A stretch of 6,624 nt of DNA from an uncultured Eubacteriales bacterium (GCA_900321915.1 ONXW01000047.1:1-6624), one strand, 5' to 3'; positions 1-6,048 are shown, counted from the stretch's first letter. Made by a program: numbers and translations. Notes: generated by a model from the sequence alone, not told the origin.

Positions 1-1386
1 GATCTTTTTCAGGCCGTTTTCCGAGGCGATGAACTGGTTATAACCCAGGTTTTCGTGGGTCTTGTCGCGCCTGTAGTAGGTGGTGGACCCGTTGTGGAAG
101 GCGATGCTGGAATAGCCCAGCCGCTGCAGCTGGTTTCCCATGGAAAAATAATTATTGAAGCCGGCGGTTTTGATGACGGACTTGTCCCCGGAATCGCCGA
201 TCAGCCCCAGCACGAGGGACATTTCGCCGGTGGTGGTGCTGCCGCCCCAGGAGGGCTGGTAGTAGTCGGAGAAATAGAACCCGTTGTGGGTAAGGCGCCA
301 CAGGGTGGGCGTGAGCTCCGGTGTGAGGAAGGTCCCGCAGTAGGACTCCGCGCAGATCATGATCAGGTTCTTGCCCGCGAATATCCCCGTGTAGTCGTTC
401 TGCATCGTGGGCGTCCGCGAGGCGAGGAAGCCGGAGAGCGCCGCCGTCTGCTTTGACGCGTTCAGGCGCTCATCCGAAAAGTCCAGATCCATAGCGTTGG
501 GAAGGTACACCTTCGGCGCGGGTTCTTCTTCGGCCTGCCCGCTGCCGGAGCCCCCCGGCGCAAGGGCGGAAGGGGTTCCCGCGGCAAGGTCCGAAGGGGT
601 CCCCGCGGAAAGGGCAGCGTCTCCCTGCATATTCGCCCCCGGGCCGCCCCCGAAGGAAGCGTACCGGTTCCCGAACAGGAGATACTGGAAATCCAGCCGT
701 GTGGCGTCCAGCATGCCGAAAGCCTGCACGGCGCCATTATAATTGTACTGGGATCCGTAAACCGCGCTCTCCCGTCCCCTGAGCGCAAGGCCGGCCGATA
801 TGGCGGATGACAGGAGGAAAACGGCGCCGAGCAGGAGCGTAGTTGCCTGGAAGCGCTGCGCGGGAATCCGGGTAGGATCCGGAGAGATATACCGTGTCCT
901 CACCGCGACGGGAAAAGCGCTGCCGGCGGCTGATTTTGCGCTTTTTGCCGGGACAAGGCGCCCTTTTCTCCGCTCCCGCAGGATGACTCCCAGAAATACC
1001 AGGAGCGGCACAAGGAACAGGGGGGCGTGGATTAGGGCGTCCCGGAGGGCCAGCATCAGCTCCCCGCCGTAAAACTCCATGACATTGCCCGCCCCGGCGT
1101 GAAGATTTTCCGGGGACATATACATCCCGAAGGCCTGGAAAACAGCGTATTCCGTGGTGAAAAGAATCCCCGAAGCGAGGAGCAGCAGGGCGGTCAGTAC
1201 CTGCCGGATGTTCCTTTTCCTGGCAAATGCCTGCGGCAGAAGGGCCGCGAGGGCGGACAGGCCAAGGAGGAAGAGCAGGACGACCGGCGCTTCCCTGAAA
1301 AGAGGCGTGCCTGAATAGAGGCGCAGGAGAACCTCGCCCCAGAGGAAACCGAAAAAGTGATAACTGAGATGCCGGAATACTGTCAT
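1..1386 (-). CDS. LTA synthase (LtaS)-family membrane phosphotransferase, C-terminal end cut by window
   Basis: This is an N-terminal 462-residue fragment of a polytopic membrane enzyme. Hydrophobic segments near residues 10-24, 33-54, 63-86, 117-137 and 180-202 give the five-helix topology of LtaS. They are followed by a Gly/Ser/Pro-rich linker (about 243-290) and an extracellular alkaline-phosphatase/sulfatase-fold domain. Catalytic landmarks fit S. aureus LtaS: LIMICAES gives metal ligand Glu347 (like E255), GGSTTTGE gives nucleophile Thr384 (like T300), and FHN...RRD gives His431 and Arg440 (Arg440 like R356). The distal Asp-His metal ligands lie beyond the window. Family members transfer glycerol phosphate from phosphatidylglycerol to lipoteichoic acid or related polymers; the exact substrate here is inferred. 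The ATG at 1386-1384 is preceded by AAAGG eight bases upstream. The gene is divergent from the Xre gene and ends at the window edge, not at a stop codon. LtaS is about 646 residues, so roughly 180 should be missing. Confidence 0.9.
   Translation of the reverse strand, partial: MTVFRHLSYHFFGFLWGEVLLRLYSGTPLFREAPVVLLFLLGLSALAALLPQAFARKRNIRQVLTALLLLASGILFTTEYAVFQAFGMYMSPENLHAGAGNVMEFYGGELMLALRDALIHAPLFLVPLLVFLGVILRERRKGRLVPAKSAKSAAGSAFPVAVRTRYISPDPTRIPAQRFQATTLLLGAVFLLSSAISAGLALRGRESAVYGSQYNYNGAVQAFGMLDATRLDFQYLLFGNRYASFGGGPGANMQGDAALSAGTPSDLAAGTPSALAPGGSGSGQAEEEPAPKVYLPNAMDLDFSDERLNASKQTAALSGFLASRTPTMQNDYTGIFAGKNLIMICAESYCGTFLTPELTPTLWRLTHNGFYFSDYYQPSWGGSTTTGEMSLVLGLIGDSGDKSVIKTAGFNNYFSMGNQLQRLGYSSIAFHNGSTTYYRRDKTHENLGYNQFIASENGLKKI
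559..606 (-). repeat. 24-bp tandem duplication inside the LtaS-like linker
   Basis: Two imperfect 24-bp units encode AGTPSDLA and AGTPSALA (residues 261-276). They sit between the last membrane helix and the catalytic domain. The linker is low-complexity and presumably flexible, so a copy-number change would be tolerated. Confidence 0.7.
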
Positions 1387-1401
1387 GGAAAAAGCCTTTC
1401 T

Positions 1402-1416
1402 TGTCAAACGGTGACA
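1402..1416. promoter_or_regulatory. Inverted repeat TGTCA-N5-TGACA, candidate operator
   Basis: A perfect 5-bp inverted repeat with spacer AACGG lies just downstream of the minus-strand -10 and covers the predicted transcription start of the LtaS-like gene. That is a typical repressor position. The neighbouring divergent Xre gene is an obvious candidate binder, but this is inference, and five-base arms occur by chance fairly often. Confidence 0.35.
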
Positions 1417-1424
1417 TTTTACCA
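1416..1424 (-). promoter_or_regulatory. Candidate extended -10 promoter for the LtaS-like gene
   Basis: On the minus strand the sequence reads TGGTAAAAT, an extended -10 (TGn plus TAAAAT). The predicted start is near 1409, leaving a leader of about 23 nt before the ATG with its AAAGG site. No good -35 hexamer is present 16-18 bp upstream. Confidence 0.5.
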
Positions 1425-1456
1425 CTTTTTTGGCCCCGCTGCTACCGGATATCTGT

Positions 1457-1484
1457 TTGAGTTTGCGGGCCGGTGTGATATTAT
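1457..1484 (+). promoter_or_regulatory. Promoter of the Xre gene
   Basis: TTGAGT (1457-1462) is followed after 16 bp by TATTAT (1479-1484). A TG one base upstream of the -10 makes an extended -10 (TGATATTAT). The predicted start is near 1491, giving a leader of about 64 nt. Confidence 0.6.
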
Positions 1485-1554
1485 GGAAGAAAAAGGACAG
1501 ACCGGGTGTCCGCTGCAGGGCGAAAGTCCCGGCGCAGAGAGGAAGGAGTGCAGT

Positions 1555-2076
1555 ATGGCGGAAAAGAGTGTGGGAATCCTGATAAAGGAAGCGCGGACGG
1601 CAAAGGGCCTGTCCCAGGCGAAGCTGGCGGAAATGGTGGACAATGTCTCCGCATCGGATATCGGCAAGGCTGAGCGGGGCGAGAAGGAACTGAGCCAGGC
1701 GGCGCTCCGGCAGATTGCGAAAGCCCTCGGCGTGACGCAGACCTCCCTCCTGGCCGCGGCCGCCGGGAAGAGCAGCCAGAAAACCTCCGGGACATCGGGG
1801 AAAACGTCAGGAAAGACCTCCGGGAAGACTTCAGGAAAAACCAGCGGGAAGACCTCAGGAAATACGGCGGGAAAAACATCGGCCAAGACATCGCAAAAGG
1901 CCTCTGACACCATGAAACTGACAGCCCAGGAGAAAAAACTGGTGGAGCTGTACCGGGCAGCCGGCGCGGACACGAAAAAGGCTGTGATGAAGACGCTTAA
2001 GGGCGAATCCACGGAGACGGCGGAACTCCTTACCTCGCTGCTCACCAATGCCGTGGAAATGCTGGGCAAAAAATAA
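1555..2076 (+). CDS. Xre/Cro-type HTH regulator with KTSG-repeat linker
   Basis: This encodes a 173-residue cytoplasmic protein. Residues about 6-62 form an Xre/Cro-CI helix-turn-helix (LIKEARTAKGLSQAKLAEMV, then a second half ending IAKALGV), expected to bind an operator as a dimer. Residues about 76-114 are a basic linker made of Thr-Ser-Gly-Lys tetrapeptides. The C-terminal part, with LTAQEKKLVELYRAAG (122-137) followed by a short helix, resembles the tail common in clostridial Xre proteins and may aid oligomerisation. The start at 1555 is chosen because AAGGAG lies six bases upstream and the HTH starts at residue 6. An in-frame ATG at 1357 exists, but it lies inside the divergent gene and lacks a ribosome site. 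The target is unknown; the adjacent LtaS-like and lipoprotein promoters both carry inverted repeats. No terminator is evident downstream. Confidence 0.88.
   Translation: MAEKSVGILIKEARTAKGLSQAKLAEMVDNVSASDIGKAERGEKELSQAALRQIAKALGVTQTSLLAAAAGKSSQKTSGTSGKTSGKTSGKTSGKTSGKTSGNTAGKTSAKTSQKASDTMKLTAQEKKLVELYRAAGADTKKAVMKTLKGESTETAELLTSLLTNAVEMLGKK
1780..1896 (+). repeat. 12-bp degenerate repeat encoding Thr-Ser-Gly-Lys tetrapeptides
   Basis: About eight to nine units of a 12-bp repeat encode TSGK or close variants (TSGT, TSGN, TAGK, TSAK, TSQK) over residues 76-114. Synonymous codons differ between units (acc/aca/acg/act for Thr, tcc/tca/agc for Ser). This suggests an old array held by selection on the peptide, not a fresh slippage product. 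Confidence 0.85.
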
Positions 2077-2121
2077 GGAAGTTTTGCCGCACAGACGCTG
2101 AAAATGATGTATAATATACCC

Positions 2122-2150
2122 TTGACGCTCCATTTTCGTTGGAGTAGAAT
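2122..2150 (+). promoter_or_regulatory. Strong sigma-A-type promoter with palindromic spacer
   Basis: TTGACG (2122-2127) and TAGAAT (2145-2150) are separated by exactly 17 bp, each one mismatch from consensus. The spacer (2128-2144) is itself the inverted repeat CTCCA-TTTTCGT-TGGAG. The predicted start is near 2157, about 68 nt before the lipoprotein ATG. Bound protein would sit between the two hexamers and block polymerase, as many repressors do; that function is inferred. A further TATAAT at 2110-2115 has no well-spaced -35 and is a weaker alternative. Confidence 0.65.
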
Positions 2151-2224
2151 CAGCGTGAAACATTAGATTCGCGGCGGTACGCAATTACCTGTACGGCAGT
2201 GCGAAAATGAAAGAGGGAAAGATT

Positions 2225-4459
2225 ATGAAAAAGTATGCAGTTCCGACAGCGCTTCTGCTGACGGCAATCCTGGCGGCGGGCTGCGGCGGTCAGGCCGCGC
2301 AGCCGGCGACCGAAACTACAGCTGCTGTAGAAACCAAAGCGGCGGCTGAGGACAAGACGGAAGAGAAGGCTGAGGAAAAGAGCGAAGCGGCATATAAGTT
2401 TACCGGCATAGACAATCCGTGCATTGCCGCGGCGGCTGACTGGCTTGCAAATTACAGCGCGGAGAATATGAAACTGAAAGACGGCGTTATCCCGGTTATG
2501 TCCCTGGCAAAGCTGGATGATTCCAACCCGGATGACGTGAAGCTTTTCGGAACCTTTGACCTGAACAATTTCGCCGTGGACGGCAGCACGCTCAGGATCG
2601 ACGAGACAAAGCGGCTGACCGGCGTGATGCACCTGGTCAAGGACGGCGACGCCTATAAGGTCGGCGAGACCGAGTGGGCGGAGGATGCCAGCAGCCTGAA
2701 GGCCGGACTGCAGAAGATTGTGACAGACGAGGCCATGTACAACGAGATGGCGAACGGCGCCATTTCCCCGGAACTGAAGTCCTGGTATATCGGCGAGGCT
2801 GTGAAGGCCATGGGCCTTCCGGTGGACAGCTACCAGGAGAAGGGGAAGAACCCCGTTTCCCTGACACAGGAGCCGAAGGCGGCTGAGGAATGGGTTGAGA
2901 AGCTGGCGCAGGCCGTGAACAGCGACCAGTTCGTGACGGTGGGCAAGACCACCGGCAGCAATGCCGTCCTGAAGCTGCATGAAAAGGCATCCAACGGCAA
3001 GTGGAATACCGTGCTGTCCGCTCCGGCATTTATCGGAAAGAACGGGCTCGGCGGCGAGAACGCGGGCGCAGGCACAACAAAGACAGGCCTCTCCGATTTC
3101 TCCGCTGACCAGCTGCAGGCATTCGGCAAGGATATCGCGACCGACGGCGGCATCGCTGTCCCGAAGGAAATCCTGGACGCCGTGAAGGGCAGCCTTAAGA
3201 AGGACTGCAAGCTCATCGTGGATACCGAGGAGAACATCCTGAACGGCACCGCGGTGCAGGCACCGAAGACCGCGCTGCAGCAGGCTCTGGAGAAGGTCAG
3301 CTACGGCGAGAAGCTTACCAATGAGGAGCGCGTCGTAATCGCGGATGCGCTGCAGGAAGCGCTGGCGGGCAATTACCTGGGCGACGCGGCGAGATATGCG
3401 TGCTCTTACACCGCCTCCTTCGGCACCCCGATGCGGGACGGCGAGATCGACTACCTGGCCCTGTCCGCGGATAATTTCCCGACAGAGATTATCGGATCTA
3501 ACGGCAGCATCCCGTTCACCATCGGCAGGATGCGTTCCGATGATATGGGCACAGGCGGCATGGTTCCGGAGACCCTGCGCTTTACCGCGGCTGACGGCTC
3601 CACTGTCGACGCGTATACCCTGTGGACCAACGGCGGATGCATCGGCGAGCTGGTCCAGGCTGACGGTACCTACGGTATTTTTGAGACAGAAGACGGAAGA
3701 TATACCCTGGAGAAGATAAGCGACAGCACCGCGCAGCCGGCGGAGACCGTCCCGGCAGCTCCCGCTGCGGATTCCCCGGCGGATGAGACACTGCAGAACG
3801 ATACCGCGGCAGCCGCAGGCACCCGGGCGGCAGCAGGAACCGCGGCGGCGAACACCCAGACAGCAGCGGCAGCCGCAAATACCCAGGCGGCAGCAGGAAC
3901 CGCGGCGGCAAACACCCAGACAGCTCCTGCCCAGACCCAGGCTGCGGTCCAGACCGCAAAAGCGAACCTTCCGGAGTACGATTACACCGGAACCGGCAAC
4001 GGGGAACTCATGAATGCCGTTGCGGATTATCTGGAAGACATGGGGAAGCAGTACGGCACCTCCGATATCACGATCCCGAACATCCAGCTGGTGGGCGTGG
4101 ATGACTCCAACCCCAACGATATCAAGGTGTACGGCGATTTCTGGGTCCTGAACTACAACCTGACGGGCAAAACCCTGGAAAATACTTCCAGCGGCAGCTA
4201 TCCCGGCCTCATGCACCTGGCAAAGCAGGGCTCGCGCTATGTAGTGACCGGCTTTGAGAGCGCGGATGACGGCGGCAACTTCCAGGAATCCCTGGAAAGG
4301 ATATGCGCGGAGCATCCGGAATACGTAGAGGCTCTCGTCAACGGGGAACTGAATGATGACCTCCGCGTAGAGACCATCTCTTCCTATGTCAAGGCAAACG
4401 GCCTGGACATCGATTTCTTCAAGGATTACGGATGGGACCCGGTAGAGCTGGAAGACTGA
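2225..4459 (+). CDS. Large lipoprotein with a duplicated terminal domain and an L,D-transpeptidase-like segment
   Basis: This encodes 744 residues. A signal peptide ends in the lipobox LAAGC with Cys20 as the lipidation site, so the protein should be anchored on the outer face of the membrane. A charged Ala/Glu/Lys linker (21-56) precedes domain A (57-213). Next come a stretch like the N-terminal part of YkuD-type L,D-transpeptidases (219-290), an unrecognised region (291-500), an Ala/Thr/Gln linker (501-583) and domain B (585-742). A and B are copies: both have DDSNPxD(V/I)K(L/V)(F/Y)G, G(V/L)MHL.K.G..Y.V, an NG turn, and an end of type G..PV.L. No catalytic function is evident. The start at 2225 is preferred over 2207 because GAGGG lies seven bases upstream and the signal peptide then begins MKK. 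The domain type feels familiar from Lachnospiraceae hypothetical proteins, from memory only. Confidence 0.88.
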   Translation: MKKYAVPTALLLTAILAAGCGGQAAQPATETTAAVETKAAAEDKTEEKAEEKSEAAYKFTGIDNPCIAAAADWLANYSAENMKLKDGVIPVMSLAKLDDSNPDDVKLFGTFDLNNFAVDGSTLRIDETKRLTGVMHLVKDGDAYKVGETEWAEDASSLKAGLQKIVTDEAMYNEMANGAISPELKSWYIGEAVKAMGLPVDSYQEKGKNPVSLTQEPKAAEEWVEKLAQAVNSDQFVTVGKTTGSNAVLKLHEKASNGKWNTVLSAPAFIGKNGLGGENAGAGTTKTGLSDFSADQLQAFGKDIATDGGIAVPKEILDAVKGSLKKDCKLIVDTEENILNGTAVQAPKTALQQALEKVSYGEKLTNEERVVIADALQEALAGNYLGDAARYACSYTASFGTPMRDGEIDYLALSADNFPTEIIGSNGSIPFTIGRMRSDDMGTGGMVPETLRFTAADGSTVDAYTLWTNGGCIGELVQADGTYGIFETEDGRYTLEKISDSTAQPAETVPAAPAADSPADETLQNDTAAAAGTRAAAGTAAANTQTAAAAANTQAAAGTAAANTQTAPAQTQAAVQTAKANLPEYDYTGTGNGELMNAVADYLEDMGKQYGTSDITIPNIQLVGVDDSNPNDIKVYGDFWVLNYNLTGKTLENTSSGSYPGLMHLAKQGSRYVVTGFESADDGGNFQESLERICAEHPEYVEALVNGELNDDLRVETISSYVKANGLDIDFFKDYGWDPVELED
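2393..2863 (+). repeat. Protein-domain copy A of the lipoprotein
   Basis: Residues 57-213. Landmarks are YKFTG at the start, the DDSNPDDVKLFG block (98-109), GVMHLVKDG (133-141), NG at 177-178 and KNPVSL at the end. It aligns along its whole length with copy B (585-742). The DNA has diverged, so the duplication is old. Confidence 0.8.
2879..3094 (+). other. Segment resembling the N-terminal part of an L,D-transpeptidase domain, catalytic part absent
   Basis: Residues 219-290 have the pattern W-V..L.QA....Q.V.V, then GSNAVLKLHEKASNGKW, then AFIGKNGLG, then G.GTTKTG. In clostridial YkuD-like proteins a similar run leads into the catalytic core. Here the following residues do not continue into any recognisable His...SHGCIR active site. 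The match is by eye and from memory. It may be a remnant or a repurposed fold. Confidence 0.5.
3806..3924 (+). repeat. 60-bp tandem repeat, two copies, in the Ala-rich linker
   Basis: Units at 3806-3864 and 3866-3924 have a period of exactly 60 bp and few mismatches. They encode two 20-residue units of type AAAxxTxAAAGTAAANTQTA. The high DNA identity points to recent tandem duplication, unlike the old domain duplication around it. Confidence 0.85.
3977..4450 (+). repeat. Protein-domain copy B of the lipoprotein
   Basis: Residues 585-742. It has YDYTG at the start, DDSNPNDIKVYG (626-637), GLMHLAKQG (661-669), NG at 706-707, YVKANGLDIDFF and WDPVEL at the end. It is the counterpart of copy A and closes the protein. 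Confidence 0.8.
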
Positions 4460-4520
4460 ACCGGTGACAGATGAATTGTCAATGACAGAAGGACCTTCTT
4501 TCCTTCGAATTATACAGGGA

Positions 4521-4548
4521 ATGTGGTATCATAAAGGTGATACCGCAT
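4521..4548. promoter_or_regulatory. 28-bp inverted repeat over an extended -10, before the wall-binding-like gene
   Basis: Arms ATGTGGTATCA (4521-4531) and TGATACCGCAT (4538-4548) pair over 11 positions (one as G-T) around the loop TAAAGG. The left arm contains TGGTATCAT (4524-4532), an extended -10 with only a poor -35 (TTCGAA, 4504-4509). If that promoter is used, transcription starts near 4539, so the repeat would act as a DNA operator. If transcripts read through from upstream, it would form a hairpin followed by TTTTCTGCGTTTT, a weak terminator at best. Confidence 0.5.
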
Positions 4549-4587
4549 TTTCTGCGTTTTCGAGGGAAAGGAGGTCCTCTTACTGTT

Positions 4588-5121
4588 ATGAAGAAAAAGA
4601 TGACGGCAGCAGTGATGGCGCTGGTCCTGGCGTTTGCGATGTGCACGACGGCCTTTGCCGGCTGGGAGCAGTATGAATCGGGAGAATGGACATACACCTA
4701 CGCGGACGGTTCCTACGCGGCCAACACCTGGATCGGAAATTATTACATCGGGCCCGACAACCTGATGCTGGTGAACAACTACACGCCCGACGGCTACTGG
4801 GTCGGCGCGTCCGGCGCCTGCGAGCCCTGGTGGGGCAGGAGGACAGACTCCTCGTCTCCCTATTCCGGAGGCACCTATGACGGAATCTATCATTATCAGT
4901 TTTACCTGGACACTTACGGCGACGGAGTGCAGCACTGGTCCGTGACGCAGTCCATCTACGGTTCGGTCACCGGACAGTATGAGCTTTACCCGATGGGACC
5001 ATTCTCCTACGAGATGATGAACATTTACACCGGGGAATCCGTTGGCTATGTCGCTGTCTCACCCGACCGCCGCATCGTCTATGTGTCCACCGGCGGGCAG
5101 ACTGACCGGTGCGTATACTGA
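4588..5121 (+). CDS. Secreted protein with a single cell-wall-binding-like repeat and an unknown C-terminal domain
   Basis: This encodes 177 residues. The signal peptide has a KKK start, a hydrophobic core and the cleavage site AFA-GW after residue 24. The mature N-terminus (25-77) has aromatic/Gly spacing GW..YESGEWTYTYADGSYAANTWI..YYIG...LML.N..TPDGYWVGASGA. This resembles one degenerate unit of the choline/glucan-binding (CW_binding) repeat that often opens Lachnospiraceae surface proteins. Single units usually do not suffice for strong wall binding, so this role is tentative. Residues 97-177 are Tyr-rich, probably beta-structured, and unrecognised. The ATG at 4588 is chosen because it gives a proper signal peptide. 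The perfect AGGAGG (4569-4574) is 13 bases away, longer than usual, and no nearer in-frame start exists. Gene 5158-6045 follows after 36 bp, so the two are probably one operon. Confidence 0.82.
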   Translation: MKKKMTAAVMALVLAFAMCTTAFAGWEQYESGEWTYTYADGSYAANTWIGNYYIGPDNLMLVNNYTPDGYWVGASGACEPWWGRRTDSSSPYSGGTYDGIYHYQFYLDTYGDGVQHWSVTQSIYGSVTGQYELYPMGPFSYEMMNIYTGESVGYVAVSPDRRIVYVSTGGQTDRCVY

Positions 5122-5157
5122 TGAACTGTTGCGGAAACTGAAGGAGAGGAACGAATT

Positions 5158-6045
5158 ATGAAAAAAATAATTGCCATATTATTGCCGATAATTCTTCTGT
5201 TTCTTTGTTGTTCGACAGTTCTGGCAGATACAGCCGATATACCTGCCCAACAGAATATAAAAGTTATTGTGGATGGAAGAGAAATCACTGTAAAGGATAA
5301 CAATGGCAATCCTGTTGGAGCACTCATCCGGGATGGTGTTGTTTATATTCCGGTTGCTTTTATAGCAGAAGATATAGGATATAATGTAAACTGGGATGAA
5401 ACTGCAAATACTTTATTACTGGCCAGAACTACCGATACAGCGAAACCATCGAAACAATTAAAGGAGAACGCCTGGAATCTGACTTACGAAACATATTATT
5501 CTTATGAAGGAGCGTATGTAAGCAAGCAGAACGAGTACGTTGTTTATGATGAGTATTTTAAGGGTATTACGGATGACGGATATGTCAGCTTCTGTCTGGA
5601 TGGAGGTTATAAAGGACCTCATTATGAGAATCACGAAATCTCTATAGCATCGTTTGAAGTTGAGTGTTCAAGTCCGGAGCAGTCCTATGCACCAGGTGAA
5701 AGAGCAAAGGTAACGCTGCGCTGCGCAACCAACACCGAATACGGAGTGAGACAGGATTCTGCACGCGTTTATTTCAGTAAAGGCAATGGCAAAGTCACAG
5801 GTGACCGGTTCTTTGGACGGAGCGACGGATACTTTGCCGACAAGGACGGCGAAGACTGGACTCACAAATGGAACACTTCCACAGAATTATTTGGTTATTT
5901 CCCGAAAAGTCCGCAGGACGGGGACCAGATAGCAATCGTATTCGATGTAGCTACAGGATATGACAGCTATGGCGCGGAATATGAGAATAATTATGGCGGC
6001 CATATGTTTTACGAATGGATCTATACTTATAAGGCAGCAAAGTAA
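5158..6045 (+). CDS. Secreted protein with copper-amine-oxidase-N-like module and an unknown C-terminal domain
   Basis: This encodes 295 residues with a signal peptide (KK start, leucine-rich core, cleavage near VLA-D after residue 23). Residues about 34-89 match the copper amine oxidase N-terminal (stalk) module that recurs in clostridial surface proteins: IKVIVDGREI, NG(N)PVGALIRDGVVYIPVAFIAEDIGY, VNWDETANTLLL. That module carries no enzyme activity itself. Residues 105-295 are Tyr- and Gly-rich, look beta-structured, contain Cys146, Cys170 and Cys189, and match no family I recognise. The start follows AGAGGA seven bases upstream. The base composition differs from its neighbours: 5161-5220 has only 17 G/C in 60, and ATA, TTA and AGA codons are common, whereas the flanking genes are GC-rich with CTG and CGC. 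It is likely co-transcribed with the preceding gene and ends at the terminator at 6049-6075. Confidence 0.85.
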   Translation: MKKIIAILLPIILLFLCCSTVLADTADIPAQQNIKVIVDGREITVKDNNGNPVGALIRDGVVYIPVAFIAEDIGYNVNWDETANTLLLARTTDTAKPSKQLKENAWNLTYETYYSYEGAYVSKQNEYVVYDEYFKGITDDGYVSFCLDGGYKGPHYENHEISIASFEVECSSPEQSYAPGERAKVTLRCATNTEYGVRQDSARVYFSKGNGKVTGDRFFGRSDGYFADKDGEDWTHKWNTSTELFGYFPKSPQDGDQIAIVFDVATGYDSYGAEYENNYGGHMFYEWIYTYKAAK

Positions 6046-6048
6046 AAC

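Noticed and set aside
737..1417. Alternative minus-strand frame over the LtaS-like gene
   Set aside because: It is out of frame with the translation that shows membrane helices and the LtaS catalytic motifs. Its product is Arg/Pro-rich with no domain.
1357..1554. N-terminal extension of the Xre protein starting at 1357
   Set aside because: It would overlap the divergent LtaS-like gene and its promoter, has no ribosome site, and adds residues before an HTH that already starts correctly at 1555.
1780..1896. 12-bp repeats as a CRISPR array or iteron set
   Set aside because: They are in frame, encode a regular tetrapeptide, and have no spacers or origin features.
3626..3649. NGGCIG (residues 469-474) as an L,D-transpeptidase active site
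   Set aside because: It resembles SHGCIR only in the GCI core. The conserved His before Gly, the following Arg and the upstream His motif are all missing.
2150..4315. Long minus-strand open frame opposite the lipoprotein gene
   Set aside because: It is antisense to a gene with lipobox, ribosome site and internal domain homology. Its translation is Arg/Cys/Leu/Gly-rich without domains, as expected from the mirror of a GC-rich frame.
4465..4515. Terminator directly after the lipoprotein gene
   Set aside because: The small repeats TGACA-N7-TGTCA (4465-4481) and GAAGGA-N7-TCCTTC have short weak stems and no T-tract, so they do not support an intrinsic terminator.
4537..4587. GTG at 4537 as start of the wall-binding-like protein
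   Set aside because: It would put 17 basic/hydrophobic residues before the signal peptide, and the AGGAGG would lie inside the coding region.
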